Positions 1 through 8,052 of a stretch of 64,000 bases of DNA are shown piece after piece. The stretch is from assembly GCA_903834475.1 (NCBI GenBank), contig CAILJH010000062.1:18169-82168 (forward strand), written 5' to 3'. The translations under genes were made by a program, and so were the position numbers. Source of the DNA: an uncultured Prolixibacteraceae bacterium. Its GTDB lineage: Bacteria > Bacteroidota > Bacteroidia > Bacteroidales > Prolixibacteraceae. The stretch's first letter is position 1. Every line of letters starts with the position of its first letter. A model generated the notes under the pieces. It worked only from the letters and a program-made list of their open reading frames with translations. It was not told the origin of the DNA and did not search any database.

Positions 1-878
1 GTTTGGGTCTGCACTACGGATGCGAAAATCTGGGCGCTTCGGTAATTCCTATTTCAGGAGGAAATACAGATAAACAATTGCAGCTGATGCAGGATTTTGG
101 AACTTCGGTAATTGCTTGCACACCTTCCTATTCGCTTTTTCTGGCTGAGGAAATGGAAGCCGCCGGAATAAAAAAAGAAGATCTGAAATTGCGTGTTGGG
201 ATTTTTGGAGCCGAACCCTGGACCGAAAATATGCGCAGGGAAATAGAATCTAAATTGGGAATTAAAGCCATTGATATTTATGGTTTGAGTGAAATTATTG
301 GCCCGGGTGTTTCCTGCGAATGCGAATATCAGGTCGGTATGCACATCAATGAAGATCATTTTGTGCCTGAAATTATTGATCCGATTACCTTGAAACCACT
401 GCCTGCCGGAGAAATTGGCGAACTGGTTTTTACCACCATCACAAAGGAAGGAATACCACTCATCCGGTACCGTACCCGCGACTTGACCCGTCTTAATTAC
501 GAAAAATGTGCCTGTGGCCGAACGCTGGTTCGAATGGAAAAATGTAAGGGCAGGAGCGACGACATGCTTATCATTCGCGGCGTGAACGTATTTCCTTCGC
601 AAATTGAAAGCGTGTTGCTTGAAATGAGCGAAACTGCCCCGCATTATTTGCTCATTGTTGAACGCGAAGGCAATCTGGACACGCTAAAACTCATGGTCGA
701 AGTTCAGGAACAGTTTTTTTCTGATGAAATCAGACAACTGGAAGCATTGCGGAAAAAGATAACGCATAAACTTCAGAGTACATTGGGTATTTCGGTGGAC
801 GTAAAACTGGTTGAACCCAAAACCATCGAGCGCACAGCCGGAAAAGCCAAACGAGTAATTGACAACCGTAAATTGTAG
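1..878 (+). CDS. paaK: Phenylacetate-CoA ligase (AMP-forming), 3' portion, cut by window start
   Basis: The enzyme activates phenylacetate or related aryl acids to the CoA thioester using ATP. Only about the last 291 residues are in the window; the family is about 430 residues, so the start lies upstream. The reading frame is open through base 1, and the apparent TTG start at base 3 falls inside the conserved GLGLHYG stretch, so it is not a real start. Visible family features are the adenylation-domain segment IDIYGLSE, the acidic [19 protein letters not shown], and the C-terminal AMP-binding subdomain with [20 protein letters not shown]. The ACT gene follows after 12 bases and is probably co-transcribed. 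Another aryl or branched acid could be the true substrate. Confidence 0.9.
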   Translation, partial: LGLHYGCENLGASVIPISGGNTDKQLQLMQDFGTSVIACTPSYSLFLAEEMEAAGIKKEDLKLRVGIFGAEPWTENMRREIESKLGIKAIDIYGLSEIIGPGVSCECEYQVGMHINEDHFVPEIIDPITLKPLPAGEIGELVFTTITKEGIPLIRYRTRDLTRLNYEKCACGRTLVRMEKCKGRSDDMLIIRGVNVFPSQIESVLLEMSETAPHYLLIVEREGNLDTLKLMVEVQEQFFSDEIRQLEALRKKITHKLQSTLGISVDVKLVEPKTIERTAGKAKRVIDNRKL

Positions 879-890
879 GAGGAAACCATC

Positions 891-1319
891 ATGATTATTA
901 AACAACTCACCGTATTTCTTGAAAATAAAACCGGAAGGCTGAATGAAGTTTCGCAGCTTTTGGGCATTTCAGGTATTAATATATCTGCCATGACTTTAGC
1001 CGACACCTCAGAATTCGGTATTTTGCGCATGATCGTTTCCGAACCTGAAAAGGCACTTTCGATCCTGAAAGATGCTGAATTTTCGGCCCGGCTGACCGAT
1101 GTGATTTGCCTGAACAGCCCCAATGAACCGGGAGCACTGGCCAGGGCGCTGGATATTCTTTCCGGGGAAAGTGTGTTTATTGAGTATTTATACGCCTATT
1201 CGATGGACAACAAATCAGCCAATATCGTGCTGAAACCTGATAACATTCAGAAATGCATTGAAGTCCTTCAGAAACATAAAATGGAGTTGGTCAGCTCCAG
1301 CGAGATGTATAAGATCTAA
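891..1319 (+). CDS. Tandem ACT-domain protein (amino-acid sensor next to paaK)
   Basis: A 142-residue protein with two ACT repeats, roughly residues 4-70 and 72-140. The first starts IKQLTVFLENKTGRLNEV, the classical ACT beta-strand followed by a ligand loop; the second starts near SPNEPGALARALDIL. Such proteins commonly sit next to phenylacetate-CoA ligases and are thought to bind aromatic or branched amino acids; the ligand here is not known. A strong Shine-Dalgarno match, AGGAGG, lies at 877-882 overlapping the paaK stop and fixes the start. The last 102 bases, including the stop codon, recur in diverged form at 2071-2172 beyond the MNT/HEPN pair, so this end of the gene may have been replaced. 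Confidence 0.8.
   Translation: MIIKQLTVFLENKTGRLNEVSQLLGISGINISAMTLADTSEFGILRMIVSEPEKALSILKDAEFSARLTDVICLNSPNEPGALARALDILSGESVFIEYLYAYSMDNKSANIVLKPDNIQKCIEVLQKHKMELVSSSEMYKI
1218..1319 (+). repeat. Copy 1 of 102-bp duplication (3' end of ACT gene)
   Basis: This stretch forms the last 33 codons and stop of the ACT gene. It matches 2071-2172 over 102 bases with 9 mismatches by hand count and no gaps (about 91% identity). The two copies are in direct orientation and bracket the MNT/HEPN pair. Confidence 0.9.
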
Positions 1320-1357
1320 ACGATTTTCCTTATATTCGTCAGAAATATCAATTCGTA

Positions 1358-1672
1358 ATGAAACCAAGAGAAGAAATCCTAAAGGCGATTAAACAGACTT
1401 TAAATGCGATTACTCCTGATGCGCGGATAATACTTTACGGATCTCAGGCCAGAGGCGATGCACGGCCTGATTCGGATTGGGATATTTTGGTCATTTTGGA
1501 TAAACTGAAAATCGAACCTTCTGATTTCGATACGATTTCGTATCCAATCTACGAACTTGGCTGGGAAGAAGGTGAACATTTTTCAGCAAAACTCTATACC
1601 AAATCGGAATGGCAGAAGCGAAGTTTCACCCCTTTTTTCAAAAATGTTGAGAAGGAAGGTATCCAATTATGA
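1358..1672 (+). CDS. MNT-type minimal nucleotidyltransferase (putative antitoxin of HEPN/MNT pair)
   Basis: A 104-residue minimal nucleotidyltransferase. The polymerase-beta-type signature is complete: G28-S29 followed by ARGD and the metal-binding pair D40/D42 in SDWDILV. In characterised HEPN/MNT systems (for example the SO_3165/SO_3166 type) the MNT protein neutralises the HEPN partner by adding AMP; that function is family knowledge, not shown here. The stop overlaps the next gene's start by ATGA, so the two are translationally coupled. The pair sits between the two copies of the ACT 3' end, which points to insertion as a unit. Confidence 0.85.
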   Translation: MKPREEILKAIKQTLNAITPDARIILYGSQARGDARPDSDWDILVILDKLKIEPSDFDTISYPIYELGWEEGEHFSAKLYTKSEWQKRSFTPFFKNVEKEGIQL

Positions 1673-2067
1673 GTTTAACTGACGACGAACGGAATGCAAT
1701 CGTGTCTTTTAGGATACAAAAAGCAAAAGATACTTTAGCCGAAGCAGAAGGAATCTCCACGCTAAAATACTGGAATGCAGTAGCCAACAGGTTGTACTAT
1801 TCCTGTTTTTACATGACAAGCGCCCTTTTAATTCAAAATAATTTTTCAGCACAGACTCATAGTGGAGTTATTCATTTGTTCGGATTGCATTTCATCCGGA
1901 CTGGCGTCATCTCGAAAGATGCAGGTAAACTGTACTCAAAACTTTTCGAACTCAGGCAGACTGGCGATTATGACGATTTATTCAATCTGACAGAAGAAGA
2001 TGTCGCACCAATGATTCCATTGGTCCATCAATTTTTGGATGAACTAAATGGAAAAATCACAAATTAA
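1669..2067 (+). CDS. HEPN-domain protein (UPF0332-like; putative toxin of HEPN/MNT pair)
   Basis: A 132-residue all-helical protein. It shows UPF0332/HEPN hallmarks: an N-terminal helix with AKDTLAEAE, the conserved NRLYYSCFYMTSALL helix (R41), H64-S-G, and the C-terminal LRQTGDYDD segment (R96, D100, Y101). Toxic HEPN RNases usually carry an R-x4-6-H motif; I do not see that spacing clearly, so this member may use the R-D-Y residues or be inactive as a nuclease. The start overlaps the MNT stop (ATGA). The gene ends 3 bases before copy 2 of the ACT 3' end. Confidence 0.8.
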   Translation: MSLTDDERNAIVSFRIQKAKDTLAEAEGISTLKYWNAVANRLYYSCFYMTSALLIQNNFSAQTHSGVIHLFGLHFIRTGVISKDAGKLYSKLFELRQTGDYDDLFNLTEEDVAPMIPLVHQFLDELNGKITN

Positions 2068-2070
2068 CCT

Positions 2071-2172
2071 GCTAATATCGTGCTGAAACCTCATAACATT
2101 CAGAAATGCATCGAAGTCCTTCAGAAACATAAACTGGAGTTGGTGAGCGCAAGCGAGATGTATAAAATATAA
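2071..2172 (+). pseudogene. Detached 3' end of ACT gene (copy 2 of 102-bp duplication)
   Basis: An orphan gene end with no start, lying directly after the HEPN gene. In the ACT frame it reads ANIVLKPHNIQKCIEV and ends SASEMYKI-stop. Of the 9 differences from copy 1, about five are silent and the rest give mild substitutions (D to H, M to L, S to A), so the copy evolved under coding constraint before it was detached. The simplest reading is that this is the original end of the ACT gene, displaced when a cassette carrying a homologous end was inserted upstream. A tandem duplication followed by divergence is the alternative. Confidence 0.8.
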
Positions 2173-2212
2173 ATTCCTTGTCTGTCATAAAACTGAACTA
2201 CGGTTCGTTTGT

Positions 2213-2220
2213 TATCTTTG
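2213..2220 (+). promoter_or_regulatory. Candidate -7 box upstream of pheA
   Basis: TATCTTTG matches the Bacteroidota -7 consensus TAnnTTTG, 69 bases before the pheA start. No TTTG at the expected 19-20 base spacing is present, so this is a partial match only. Confidence 0.35.
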
Positions 2221-2288
2221 CAAACTTAAATTTACGGGAGACATCAGTATATTTTTCTTAAATTGCCCGACTCGATACATATAAAACA

Positions 2289-3125
2289 ATGAAAAAAATA
2301 GCCATACAAGGAATAGCTGGTTCGTTTCACGAAGATGCTGCCAGAAAGTACTTTGAAGATGAAATAAAAGTAGTGGAATGCAAATCGTTTACCAGCGTCT
2401 GCAATTTGATTGATGCTGATGAAGTTAGTATTGCCGTTATGGCCATCGAAAACTCGATTGCAGGCAGTCTGTTGCAGAACTACGCACTAATCCGCGAATA
2501 TCATTTAAAGGTTATTGGCGAGATTTATATTCACATTCAGATGAACCTGATGGCTAATCCGGGTGTCACAAAAGCTGATATCAAGACCATTTATTCGCAT
2601 CCGATTGCCATTAAACAATGTGCTGAATACCTCGAGAAAAACTATCCGGATGTTCATCTGATCGAAAATCAGGATACCGCAGCATCAGGAAAATTGGTTC
2701 ACGATGAAAAATTAATGGATGCAGCTGCGATTGGAAACCTCCGCACAGCCGAACTTTACGGGCTTGAAATCTTAGAAACCGGCCTCGAAACCAATTCGAA
2801 AAATTATACCCGGTTCCTGATTTTATCCAAACATGCCAGACCTAACGAACTAAGCAACAAGGCTTCGTTGTGCTTCGAAGTTGGCCATTATTACGGCGCT
2901 TTAGCCAATGTCCTGAATACTTTTGCGGAAAATAAAATCAACCTTACCAAGATACAATCGGTGCCAATCATTGGAAAACCAAACGAATACACTTTCCATA
3001 TTGATGTGGAATGGGATTCAGTGGAAAATTACGAGAGAGCCCTTCATGCTATTCTTAAAAATGTTTCAAGTCTTTCGGTTTTAGGTGAATACGTACGTGG
3101 CGAATTAGCAATTCACAATCAATAA
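2289..3125 (+). CDS. pheA: Prephenate dehydratase
   Basis: It converts prephenate to phenylpyruvate in phenylalanine synthesis. The protein is 278 residues with a prephenate dehydratase domain (about 1-180) and an ACT regulatory domain (about 193-265). The dehydratase shows AIENSIAGS (52-60), SHPIAIKQC, NQDTAASG and the signature T174-R175-F176. In the ACT domain the usual GALV and ESRP motifs are GALA (203-206) and a QSVP variant, so phenylalanine feedback may be altered. There is no chorismate mutase domain. It heads a run with the flavodoxin gene (10-base gap) and the aminotransferase, and its product would be the 2-oxoacid used by the downstream aminotransferase and possibly by VOR. Confidence 0.93.
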   Translation: MKKIAIQGIAGSFHEDAARKYFEDEIKVVECKSFTSVCNLIDADEVSIAVMAIENSIAGSLLQNYALIREYHLKVIGEIYIHIQMNLMANPGVTKADIKTIYSHPIAIKQCAEYLEKNYPDVHLIENQDTAASGKLVHDEKLMDAAAIGNLRTAELYGLEILETGLETNSKNYTRFLILSKHARPNELSNKASLCFEVGHYYGALANVLNTFAENKINLTKIQSVPIIGKPNEYTFHIDVEWDSVENYERALHAILKNVSSLSVLGEYVRGELAIHNQ

Positions 3126-3135
3126 AATAAAGTTT

Positions 3136-3660
3136 ATGAGTAAAATTGGATTATTTTTCGGTCCTTTAAAAGGTTCAGTCAACCGTGTTGCTGAAAAAAT
3201 AAAAATCGCATTGGGCGAACAGAATGTAGATATGATCTCTGTGAATGATGCCGGAGTTGCTGATCTTGAAAAGTACGACCGCATCATTTTCGGAATATCA
3301 ACCGTTGGTAAAGAAACCTGGGATTCTACCCATTCAAACTCCGACTGGAGTAAATTCTTTCCTAACATCACCAAGGTCGACTTCTCAGGAAAAACAGTCG
3401 CCATATTTGGATTGGGCGATCATGTGACCTATTCAAGTCATTTTGTGAATGCCATTGGTGTTCTGGCAAACGATCTCCTGAAAAAAAATGCCACAATCAT
3501 CGGTCAGGTTGATCCATCAGGATACGAATTCGACGATTCGGAAGCCGTGATGGATGGAAAGTTTGTTGGTCTTCCGATAGACGAGGATTTTGAGTCGGAA
3601 CTGACTGATGAACGTATCGCCAACTGGTTGAAAAGCATAAAACCGGCTTTTGGCCTTTGA
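3136..3660 (+). CDS. Long-chain flavodoxin with altered phosphate loop
   Basis: A 174-residue FMN electron carrier of the long-chain FldA type. Recognisable parts are the first beta strand KIGLFFG, the second FMN loop after FGISTVGKETWD, and the third loop FGLGDHVTYSSHF. The first, phosphate-binding loop is unusual: most flavodoxins read T/S-x-T-G-x-T, whereas this one reads GPLKGSVN (residues 9-16), keeping the glycine and one hydroxyl residue only. It lies between pheA and an aminotransferase and upstream of a ferredoxin-dependent oxidoreductase, so it may carry electrons for that system; that is inference. Confidence 0.85.
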   Translation: MSKIGLFFGPLKGSVNRVAEKIKIALGEQNVDMISVNDAGVADLEKYDRIIFGISTVGKETWDSTHSNSDWSKFFPNITKVDFSGKTVAIFGLGDHVTYSSHFVNAIGVLANDLLKKNATIIGQVDPSGYEFDDSEAVMDGKFVGLPIDEDFESELTDERIANWLKSIKPAFGL

Positions 3661-3863
3661 AAATCCGAAACATGACAAAATACAGGTTCACATTTTAGCC
3701 TGAATTTCTGTCAATTCACAACAGGGAAGGGCAGCCTGCTTTCATATTACTATTCGTGGACCGTTTGTGTTTCCGATTTGCTAAACATGCTTTGCAATAG
3801 CCTGAATTCATTTGATTTATCGCAAATACTTTGCTTATTTTTACCAAAATTCTTATTTCCCAG

Positions 3864-5174
3864 ATGGACAAAACGCCGGTAAAACACGAAATTATACAGA
3901 AATATCTCGAACAGCTAAGGATCGGCGATCCCGGAAAAGCTTCGATCCGTGAAATTGTGGCCTTGATTAACCTGATTGAAGAGGAAAGCAAAGTCAAATT
4001 TATACGCATGGAAATGGGTGTTCCCGGACTGCCGGCAGCAAAGGTTGGAGTTGAAGCTGAAATCAAGGCACTTCAATCGGGAGTTGCTTCAGTTTATCCG
4101 ATGATGGACGGCATCAAACCGCTCAAATCCGAAGCTTCCCGTTTCATCAGGCAATTTATGGACATTGATATTGATCCTGCAAGTTGTATTCCTACTTCAG
4201 GAGCGATGCAGGGAACTTTTTCAGCTCTGCTGGTTGCCGGAAATGTGGATAAGAAAAAAGATACCACACTTTTCCTCGATCCGGGATTTCCCGTACAAAA
4301 ACAGCAGATGACTGTGATGGGTCATAAATACGAGTCATTCGATGTTTTTGATTTCAGGGGAGAAAAACTTCGTGCCAAAATCGAATCATATTTAGCTGAA
4401 GGGAATATTAATTCAATGGTTTATTCAAACCCGAATAACCCAAGCTGGATTTGTTTTACAGAAGAAGAATTACAGATCATCGGCGAACTGGCCACCAAAT
4501 ACGATGTCATCGTAATGGAAGATCTGGCTTACTTCGGGATGGATTTCAGGAAAGATTTATATACGCCGGGTGTACCGCCTTATCAGCCAACCGTTGCAAA
4601 ATATACCGATCACTACATCTTATTTATTTCAGCATCCAAAATATTTTCGTATGCCGGTCAGCGTTGTGCCATCATGGCAATTTCGAATTCCCTGTGGAAC
4701 CGTCAGTATGAAAACCTGCAAGCCCGTTTCGGCAGCAAGCCGTTCGGATTTACTATCGTAATGCAGGTTTTGTACGCGCTTTCTTCAGGAATAACACATT
4801 CAACCCAACATGCTTTGACGGCTATGCTTAAAGCAGCAAGCGACGGTGAATTCAATTTTATTGAAGACGTAAAAGAATATGGCCGGAAAGCGAAAATCAT
4901 GAAAGATTTATTTGTGGACAATGGGTTTATAATCGTTTACGAAAAAGATGGTGATGAGCCAATTGCCGACGGATTCTACTTTACTGTTGGATATCCCGGT
5001 ATGACCGGAGGTGAACTTTTAGCAAACCTTCTGCATTACGGAATCAGCGCAATTACCTTGAAAAATACGGGTAGCGAAAAGGAAGGTTTGCGGGCTTGTG
5101 TTTCGCATGTAAAACGCGCGCAATTTGATGACCTTGAGAATCGGCTGAAACTTTTTAACGAAAACTTCGGATAA
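3864..5174 (+). CDS. PLP-dependent aminotransferase, class I/II fold
   Basis: A 436-residue fold-type I aminotransferase. Conserved residues include the PLP-interacting NPNNPSW (189-195), D220 and Y223 in EDLAYFGMD, and the Schiff-base lysine K259 in SASKIFSYAGQR with its arginine. ATG 3864 is preferred over a TTG at 3831, because that TTG lies inside a -7-like ATACTTTG at 3826-3833. Context with pheA and VOR suggests an aromatic or branched-chain 2-oxoacid as amino acceptor. The Crp-type regulator follows after 3 bases. The substrate cannot be read from sequence; aspartate and LL-diaminopimelate aminotransferases share this fold. Confidence 0.85.
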   Translation: MDKTPVKHEIIQKYLEQLRIGDPGKASIREIVALINLIEEESKVKFIRMEMGVPGLPAAKVGVEAEIKALQSGVASVYPMMDGIKPLKSEASRFIRQFMDIDIDPASCIPTSGAMQGTFSALLVAGNVDKKKDTTLFLDPGFPVQKQQMTVMGHKYESFDVFDFRGEKLRAKIESYLAEGNINSMVYSNPNNPSWICFTEEELQIIGELATKYDVIVMEDLAYFGMDFRKDLYTPGVPPYQPTVAKYTDHYILFISASKIFSYAGQRCAIMAISNSLWNRQYENLQARFGSKPFGFTIVMQVLYALSSGITHSTQHALTAMLKAASDGEFNFIEDVKEYGRKAKIMKDLFVDNGFIIVYEKDGDEPIADGFYFTVGYPGMTGGELLANLLHYGISAITLKNTGSEKEGLRACVSHVKRAQFDDLENRLKLFNENFG

Positions 5175-5177
5175 AAA

Positions 5178-5750
5178 ATGAGCACAGGGGTCAATGATCT
5201 GTTCATCGGTTACAATCAGACGTTAATGCAACTGAAAGAATATTTTGCAGAGATTGCCCCTGTAAAACTGAAGAAGGGAGAGGTGTTTCTGGATTATGGC
5301 GATCAGTCACAAAAACTCGGAATTGTGCTCGACGGATTACTTTACTCTTCATATGTATCGGATAACGGACAAGAATGGATATCCAATTTTTTCTATCCTC
5401 CGAATCACGCGATTATCAGTAGCCACGAAAGTTTTTTATTGGGCAAAAAATCTGCTGAATCCATTCGTGCCTACGAAAATTCCACAATTATTTTCATTTC
5501 CAAGTCGGAATATGACGCTCTTACCACGCAAAATTCACAGTTGGAGCACATGGTAAGGGTTATTGCTGAAGAAAGTTATGTTCATGCACTCAAACGGGTA
5601 TATGATTTCCAGTCGTTGACTGCATCTCAAAGGGTCCGGAAATTTATATCAGAAAACGGTGATCTGGTATCGCGCGTGCAGAGGCAGCACATCGCCTCAT
5701 ATCTTGGAATTCACCGGAATATATTTACCAGGATACTGCATAAAATCTGA
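5178..5750 (+). CDS. Crp/Fnr-family transcriptional regulator
   Basis: A 190-residue protein with an N-terminal cyclic-nucleotide-binding-type beta barrel (about 20-125) and a C-terminal winged helix (about 150-190), whose recognition helix reads RQHIASYLGIHRNIFTRIL. There is no N-terminal cysteine cluster, so it is not a classical oxygen-sensing Fnr. The effector pocket lacks an obvious cAMP signature, as is usual for Bacteroidota members. It starts 3 bases after the aminotransferase stop and lies just before the ferredoxin/VOR operon, which it may control. Confidence 0.85.
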   Translation: MSTGVNDLFIGYNQTLMQLKEYFAEIAPVKLKKGEVFLDYGDQSQKLGIVLDGLLYSSYVSDNGQEWISNFFYPPNHAIISSHESFLLGKKSAESIRAYENSTIIFISKSEYDALTTQNSQLEHMVRVIAEESYVHALKRVYDFQSLTASQRVRKFISENGDLVSRVQRQHIASYLGIHRNIFTRILHKI

Positions 5751-5790
5751 TTTCGCAACTTTTGTTGCATATCCGGGGGACAAGTTCAGT

Positions 5791-5798
5791 TAATTTTG
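5791..5798 (+). promoter_or_regulatory. Candidate -7 box of the ferredoxin-VOR operon
   Basis: TAATTTTG matches TAnnTTTG, 53 bases before the ferredoxin start. A TTG at 5765-5767 is 23 bases upstream, slightly farther than ideal. Confidence 0.42.
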
Positions 5799-5850
5799 CA
5801 TCAACTGACTCAGTTTAAGTGAATACAATAACATCAATAAAAATAGAATC

Positions 5851-6108
5851 ATGGCAAAAGTTATTGGAGCGGTAGTAGTCGACAACGAAGAATGTAAAGG
5901 TTGTGGCCTCTGCGTGGTGGCATGCCCTCAGGATGCTTTAAGTCAAAACAAACAGGTTAACGGCCGCGGATACCATTATTCATTTATGAAGAATCCGCAG
6001 GCCTGCATCGGATGTTCAAACTGCGCAACCGTTTGCCCCGACTCCTGCATTGTCGTCTATCGTGTGAAAATAAATGAAGTTCGTACTGAACCGGTATTGG
6101 TTTCATAA
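5851..6108 (+). CDS. 2[4Fe-4S] ferredoxin subunit of 2-oxoacid:ferredoxin oxidoreductase
   Basis: An 85-residue ferredoxin with two complete C-x2-C-x2-C-x3-C-P motifs, [12 protein letters not shown] near the N-terminus and [12 protein letters not shown] near residue 50, each able to hold one [4Fe-4S] cluster. It lies 49 bases upstream of vorB in the order ferredoxin-alpha-beta-gamma typical of four-subunit VOR/KOR enzymes, so it is best read as the delta subunit relaying electrons from TPP to free ferredoxin. Confidence 0.92.
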   Translation: MAKVIGAVVVDNEECKGCGLCVVACPQDALSQNKQVNGRGYHYSFMKNPQACIGCSNCATVCPDSCIVVYRVKINEVRTEPVLVS

Positions 6109-6157
6109 GCACTTTGGGCACCTTTTAAACAGACCATAAATCTAAAATCAAAGCATA

Positions 6158-7243
6158 ATGGGAGAATTAAGATTAATGAAGGGAAATGAAGTCATTGCCG
6201 AGGCTGCCATTCGCTGTGGTTGCGACGGATATTTCGGCTACCCCATAACCCCTCAGTCAGAAATAATGGAAACCCTGATGGATCGCGAACCATGGAATGA
6301 AACTGGCATGGTTGTTCTGCAGGCCGAAAGTGAAATTGCTTCCATACATATGGTACATGGAGCTGCAGGCTCCGGAAAAAAAGTTATGACCTCATCCTCA
6401 AGCCCCGGAATCAGCTTAATGGCTGAAGGGATATCCTATATTGCAGGCGCTGAATTACCGTGCCTGATTGTGAATGTTCAGCGTGGCGGACCGGGTTTAG
6501 GAACCATTCAACCATCCCAGGCGGATTACTTCCAGTCGACCAAAGGCGGAGGACACGGTGATTACCGGTTGATTGTACTTGCTCCATCGTCGGTTCAGGA
6601 AATGAATGACTTTGTTGAAACCGGCTTTAAACTGGCTTTCAAATATCGCAATCCTGCAATGATTCTGACTGATGGTGTAATTGGCCAGATGATGGAAAAA
6701 GTTGTATTAGCCGACTATATTCCAAGAGTTACTGATGAAGAAATTGACCGCAGACATGGCTCATGGGTAACCAACGGACGCAAACCGAACCGTGGACGAA
6801 ATATCATCACTTCTCTTGAAATGGATTCCCTGAAAATGGAGCACAACAATATTCGCCTTCAGGATAAATATGCCAAAATGGAAGAAGAAGATGTGCTTTT
6901 TGAAGAAGTGCAATGCGAAGACGCTGAATACCTTTTGGTTGCCTTTGGTTCGTCTGCCCGTATCTGTCAGAAGGCTGTCGATCAGTGTCGTGAGAAAGGC
7001 ATAAAAGTAGGCCTTTTGCGACCCATTACTTTGTTCCCATTTCCAAAAAAACCGATCGCAGCGCTGGCAAAACGTGTAAAAGGAATGCTGGTCGTTGAAA
7101 TGAATGCCGGACAAATGGTCGAAGATGTTCAGCTTGCCGCCGGATGTAATATTCCGGTAAAACACTTCGGAAGAATGGGTGGTATTATTCCGAGTCCCGC
7201 AGAAGTGGTGGAGGCTCTCGAACAAAAACTGATAGGAGGATAA
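6158..7243 (+). CDS. vorB: 2-oxoacid:ferredoxin oxidoreductase, alpha subunit (VorB-type)
   Basis: A 361-residue alpha subunit that forms the pyrimidine-binding and transketolase C-terminal halves of a TPP- and CoA-dependent oxidoreductase. Key stretches are GNEVIAEAAIRCGCDGYFGYPITPQSEIME at the N-terminus, the TPP-activating glutamate region LQAESEIASIHMVHGAAGSG, and TSSSSPGISLMAEG. The C-terminal domain has LLVAFGSSAR and GLLRPITLFPFP. It is closest in type to VorB (branched-chain 2-oxoacids), but VOR, IOR and KOR cannot be separated by eye. The beta subunit follows after 3 bases with AGGAGG at 7234-7239. Confidence 0.88.
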   Translation: MGELRLMKGNEVIAEAAIRCGCDGYFGYPITPQSEIMETLMDREPWNETGMVVLQAESEIASIHMVHGAAGSGKKVMTSSSSPGISLMAEGISYIAGAELPCLIVNVQRGGPGLGTIQPSQADYFQSTKGGGHGDYRLIVLAPSSVQEMNDFVETGFKLAFKYRNPAMILTDGVIGQMMEKVVLADYIPRVTDEEIDRRHGSWVTNGRKPNRGRNIITSLEMDSLKMEHNNIRLQDKYAKMEEEDVLFEEVQCEDAEYLLVAFGSSARICQKAVDQCREKGIKVGLLRPITLFPFPKKPIAALAKRVKGMLVVEMNAGQMVEDVQLAAGCNIPVKHFGRMGGIIPSPAEVVEALEQKLIGG

Positions 7244-7246
7244 TTT

Positions 7247-8047
7247 ATGAACTTGGCAGATATTATTAATCCAAATAACCTGGTTTACGAGAAACCAAAA
7301 TTACTGACCGAAAATACGATGCATTACTGTCCGGGTTGTAGCCACGGAGTGGTGCATAAACTGCTTGCCGAGGTTATCCTTGATCTGGATATTCAGGAAA
7401 AAACCATTGGCGTTTCGCCGGTAGGATGTGCCGTTTTTGCATACAATTATATTGAAATCGACTGGCAGGAAGCCGCTCACGGAAGAGCGCCTGCTGTTGC
7501 TACCGGTATTGCCCGCTGCAATCCTGATAAAGTGGTTTTCACCTATCAGGGTGACGGCGATTTAGCTTCGATTGGTGCAGCTGAAATTTTACACGCCTGT
7601 AACCGCGGCGAAAACATAGTAGTCATTTTTGTAAACAACGGAATATATGGAATGACCGGTGGCCAAATGGCACCAACTACGCTGATAGGCCAGGTTACCG
7701 CTACCACTCCCAACGGCCGTGATGCCGGCAGAAACGGATATCCTTTAAAAATTACCGAATTGATTGCCCAATTACCCGGCACTTCCTATGTGACGCGTCA
7801 ATCGGTTCATACACCGGCATCAATTCGTAAATGTAAAAAGGCAATTTCCAAAGCATTTCAGGCGGCAATCGATAAAAAAGGAACTTCGTTTGTAGAAGTG
7901 GTTTCAACCTGTAACATGAACTGGAAACTGAGTCCGGTAAAAGCAAACGAGTGGATGGTTGACAATATGTTCCCATTCTACCAGCCCGGCGACCTCAAAG
8001 ACAGCACAAAAACTGATCCTGCAAGTTATACACCACTTAAAAACTAA
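7247..8047 (+). CDS. vorA: 2-oxoacid:ferredoxin oxidoreductase, beta (TPP-binding) subunit
   Basis: A 266-residue subunit that binds TPP diphosphate. The signatures are the cluster-binding CPGCSHG (near residue 28), PVGCAVF, and the TPP motif that begins with GDGDLASIG and ends with FVNNGIYGMTGGQMAPTT. It acts with the subunits on either side to decarboxylate a 2-oxoacid to acyl-CoA and reduce ferredoxin, or to run the reverse, reductive carboxylation under reducing conditions. The gamma subunit follows after 5 bases. Confidence 0.9.
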   Translation: MNLADIINPNNLVYEKPKLLTENTMHYCPGCSHGVVHKLLAEVILDLDIQEKTIGVSPVGCAVFAYNYIEIDWQEAAHGRAPAVATGIARCNPDKVVFTYQGDGDLASIGAAEILHACNRGENIVVIFVNNGIYGMTGGQMAPTTLIGQVTATTPNGRDAGRNGYPLKITELIAQLPGTSYVTRQSVHTPASIRKCKKAISKAFQAAIDKKGTSFVEVVSTCNMNWKLSPVKANEWMVDNMFPFYQPGDLKDSTKTDPASYTPLKN

Positions 8048-8052
8048 AACTG

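Noticed and set aside
54..644. 196-residue open frame on the minus strand
   Set aside because: It lies wholly antisense to the paaK coding frame, whose protein is clearly conserved; composition is typical of a shadow frame.
3821..3833. GCAAA-TAC-TTTGC inverted repeat before the aminotransferase gene
   Set aside because: It could be an operator, but the 5-bp arms are too short and coincide with a weak -7-like box; no second copy was found.
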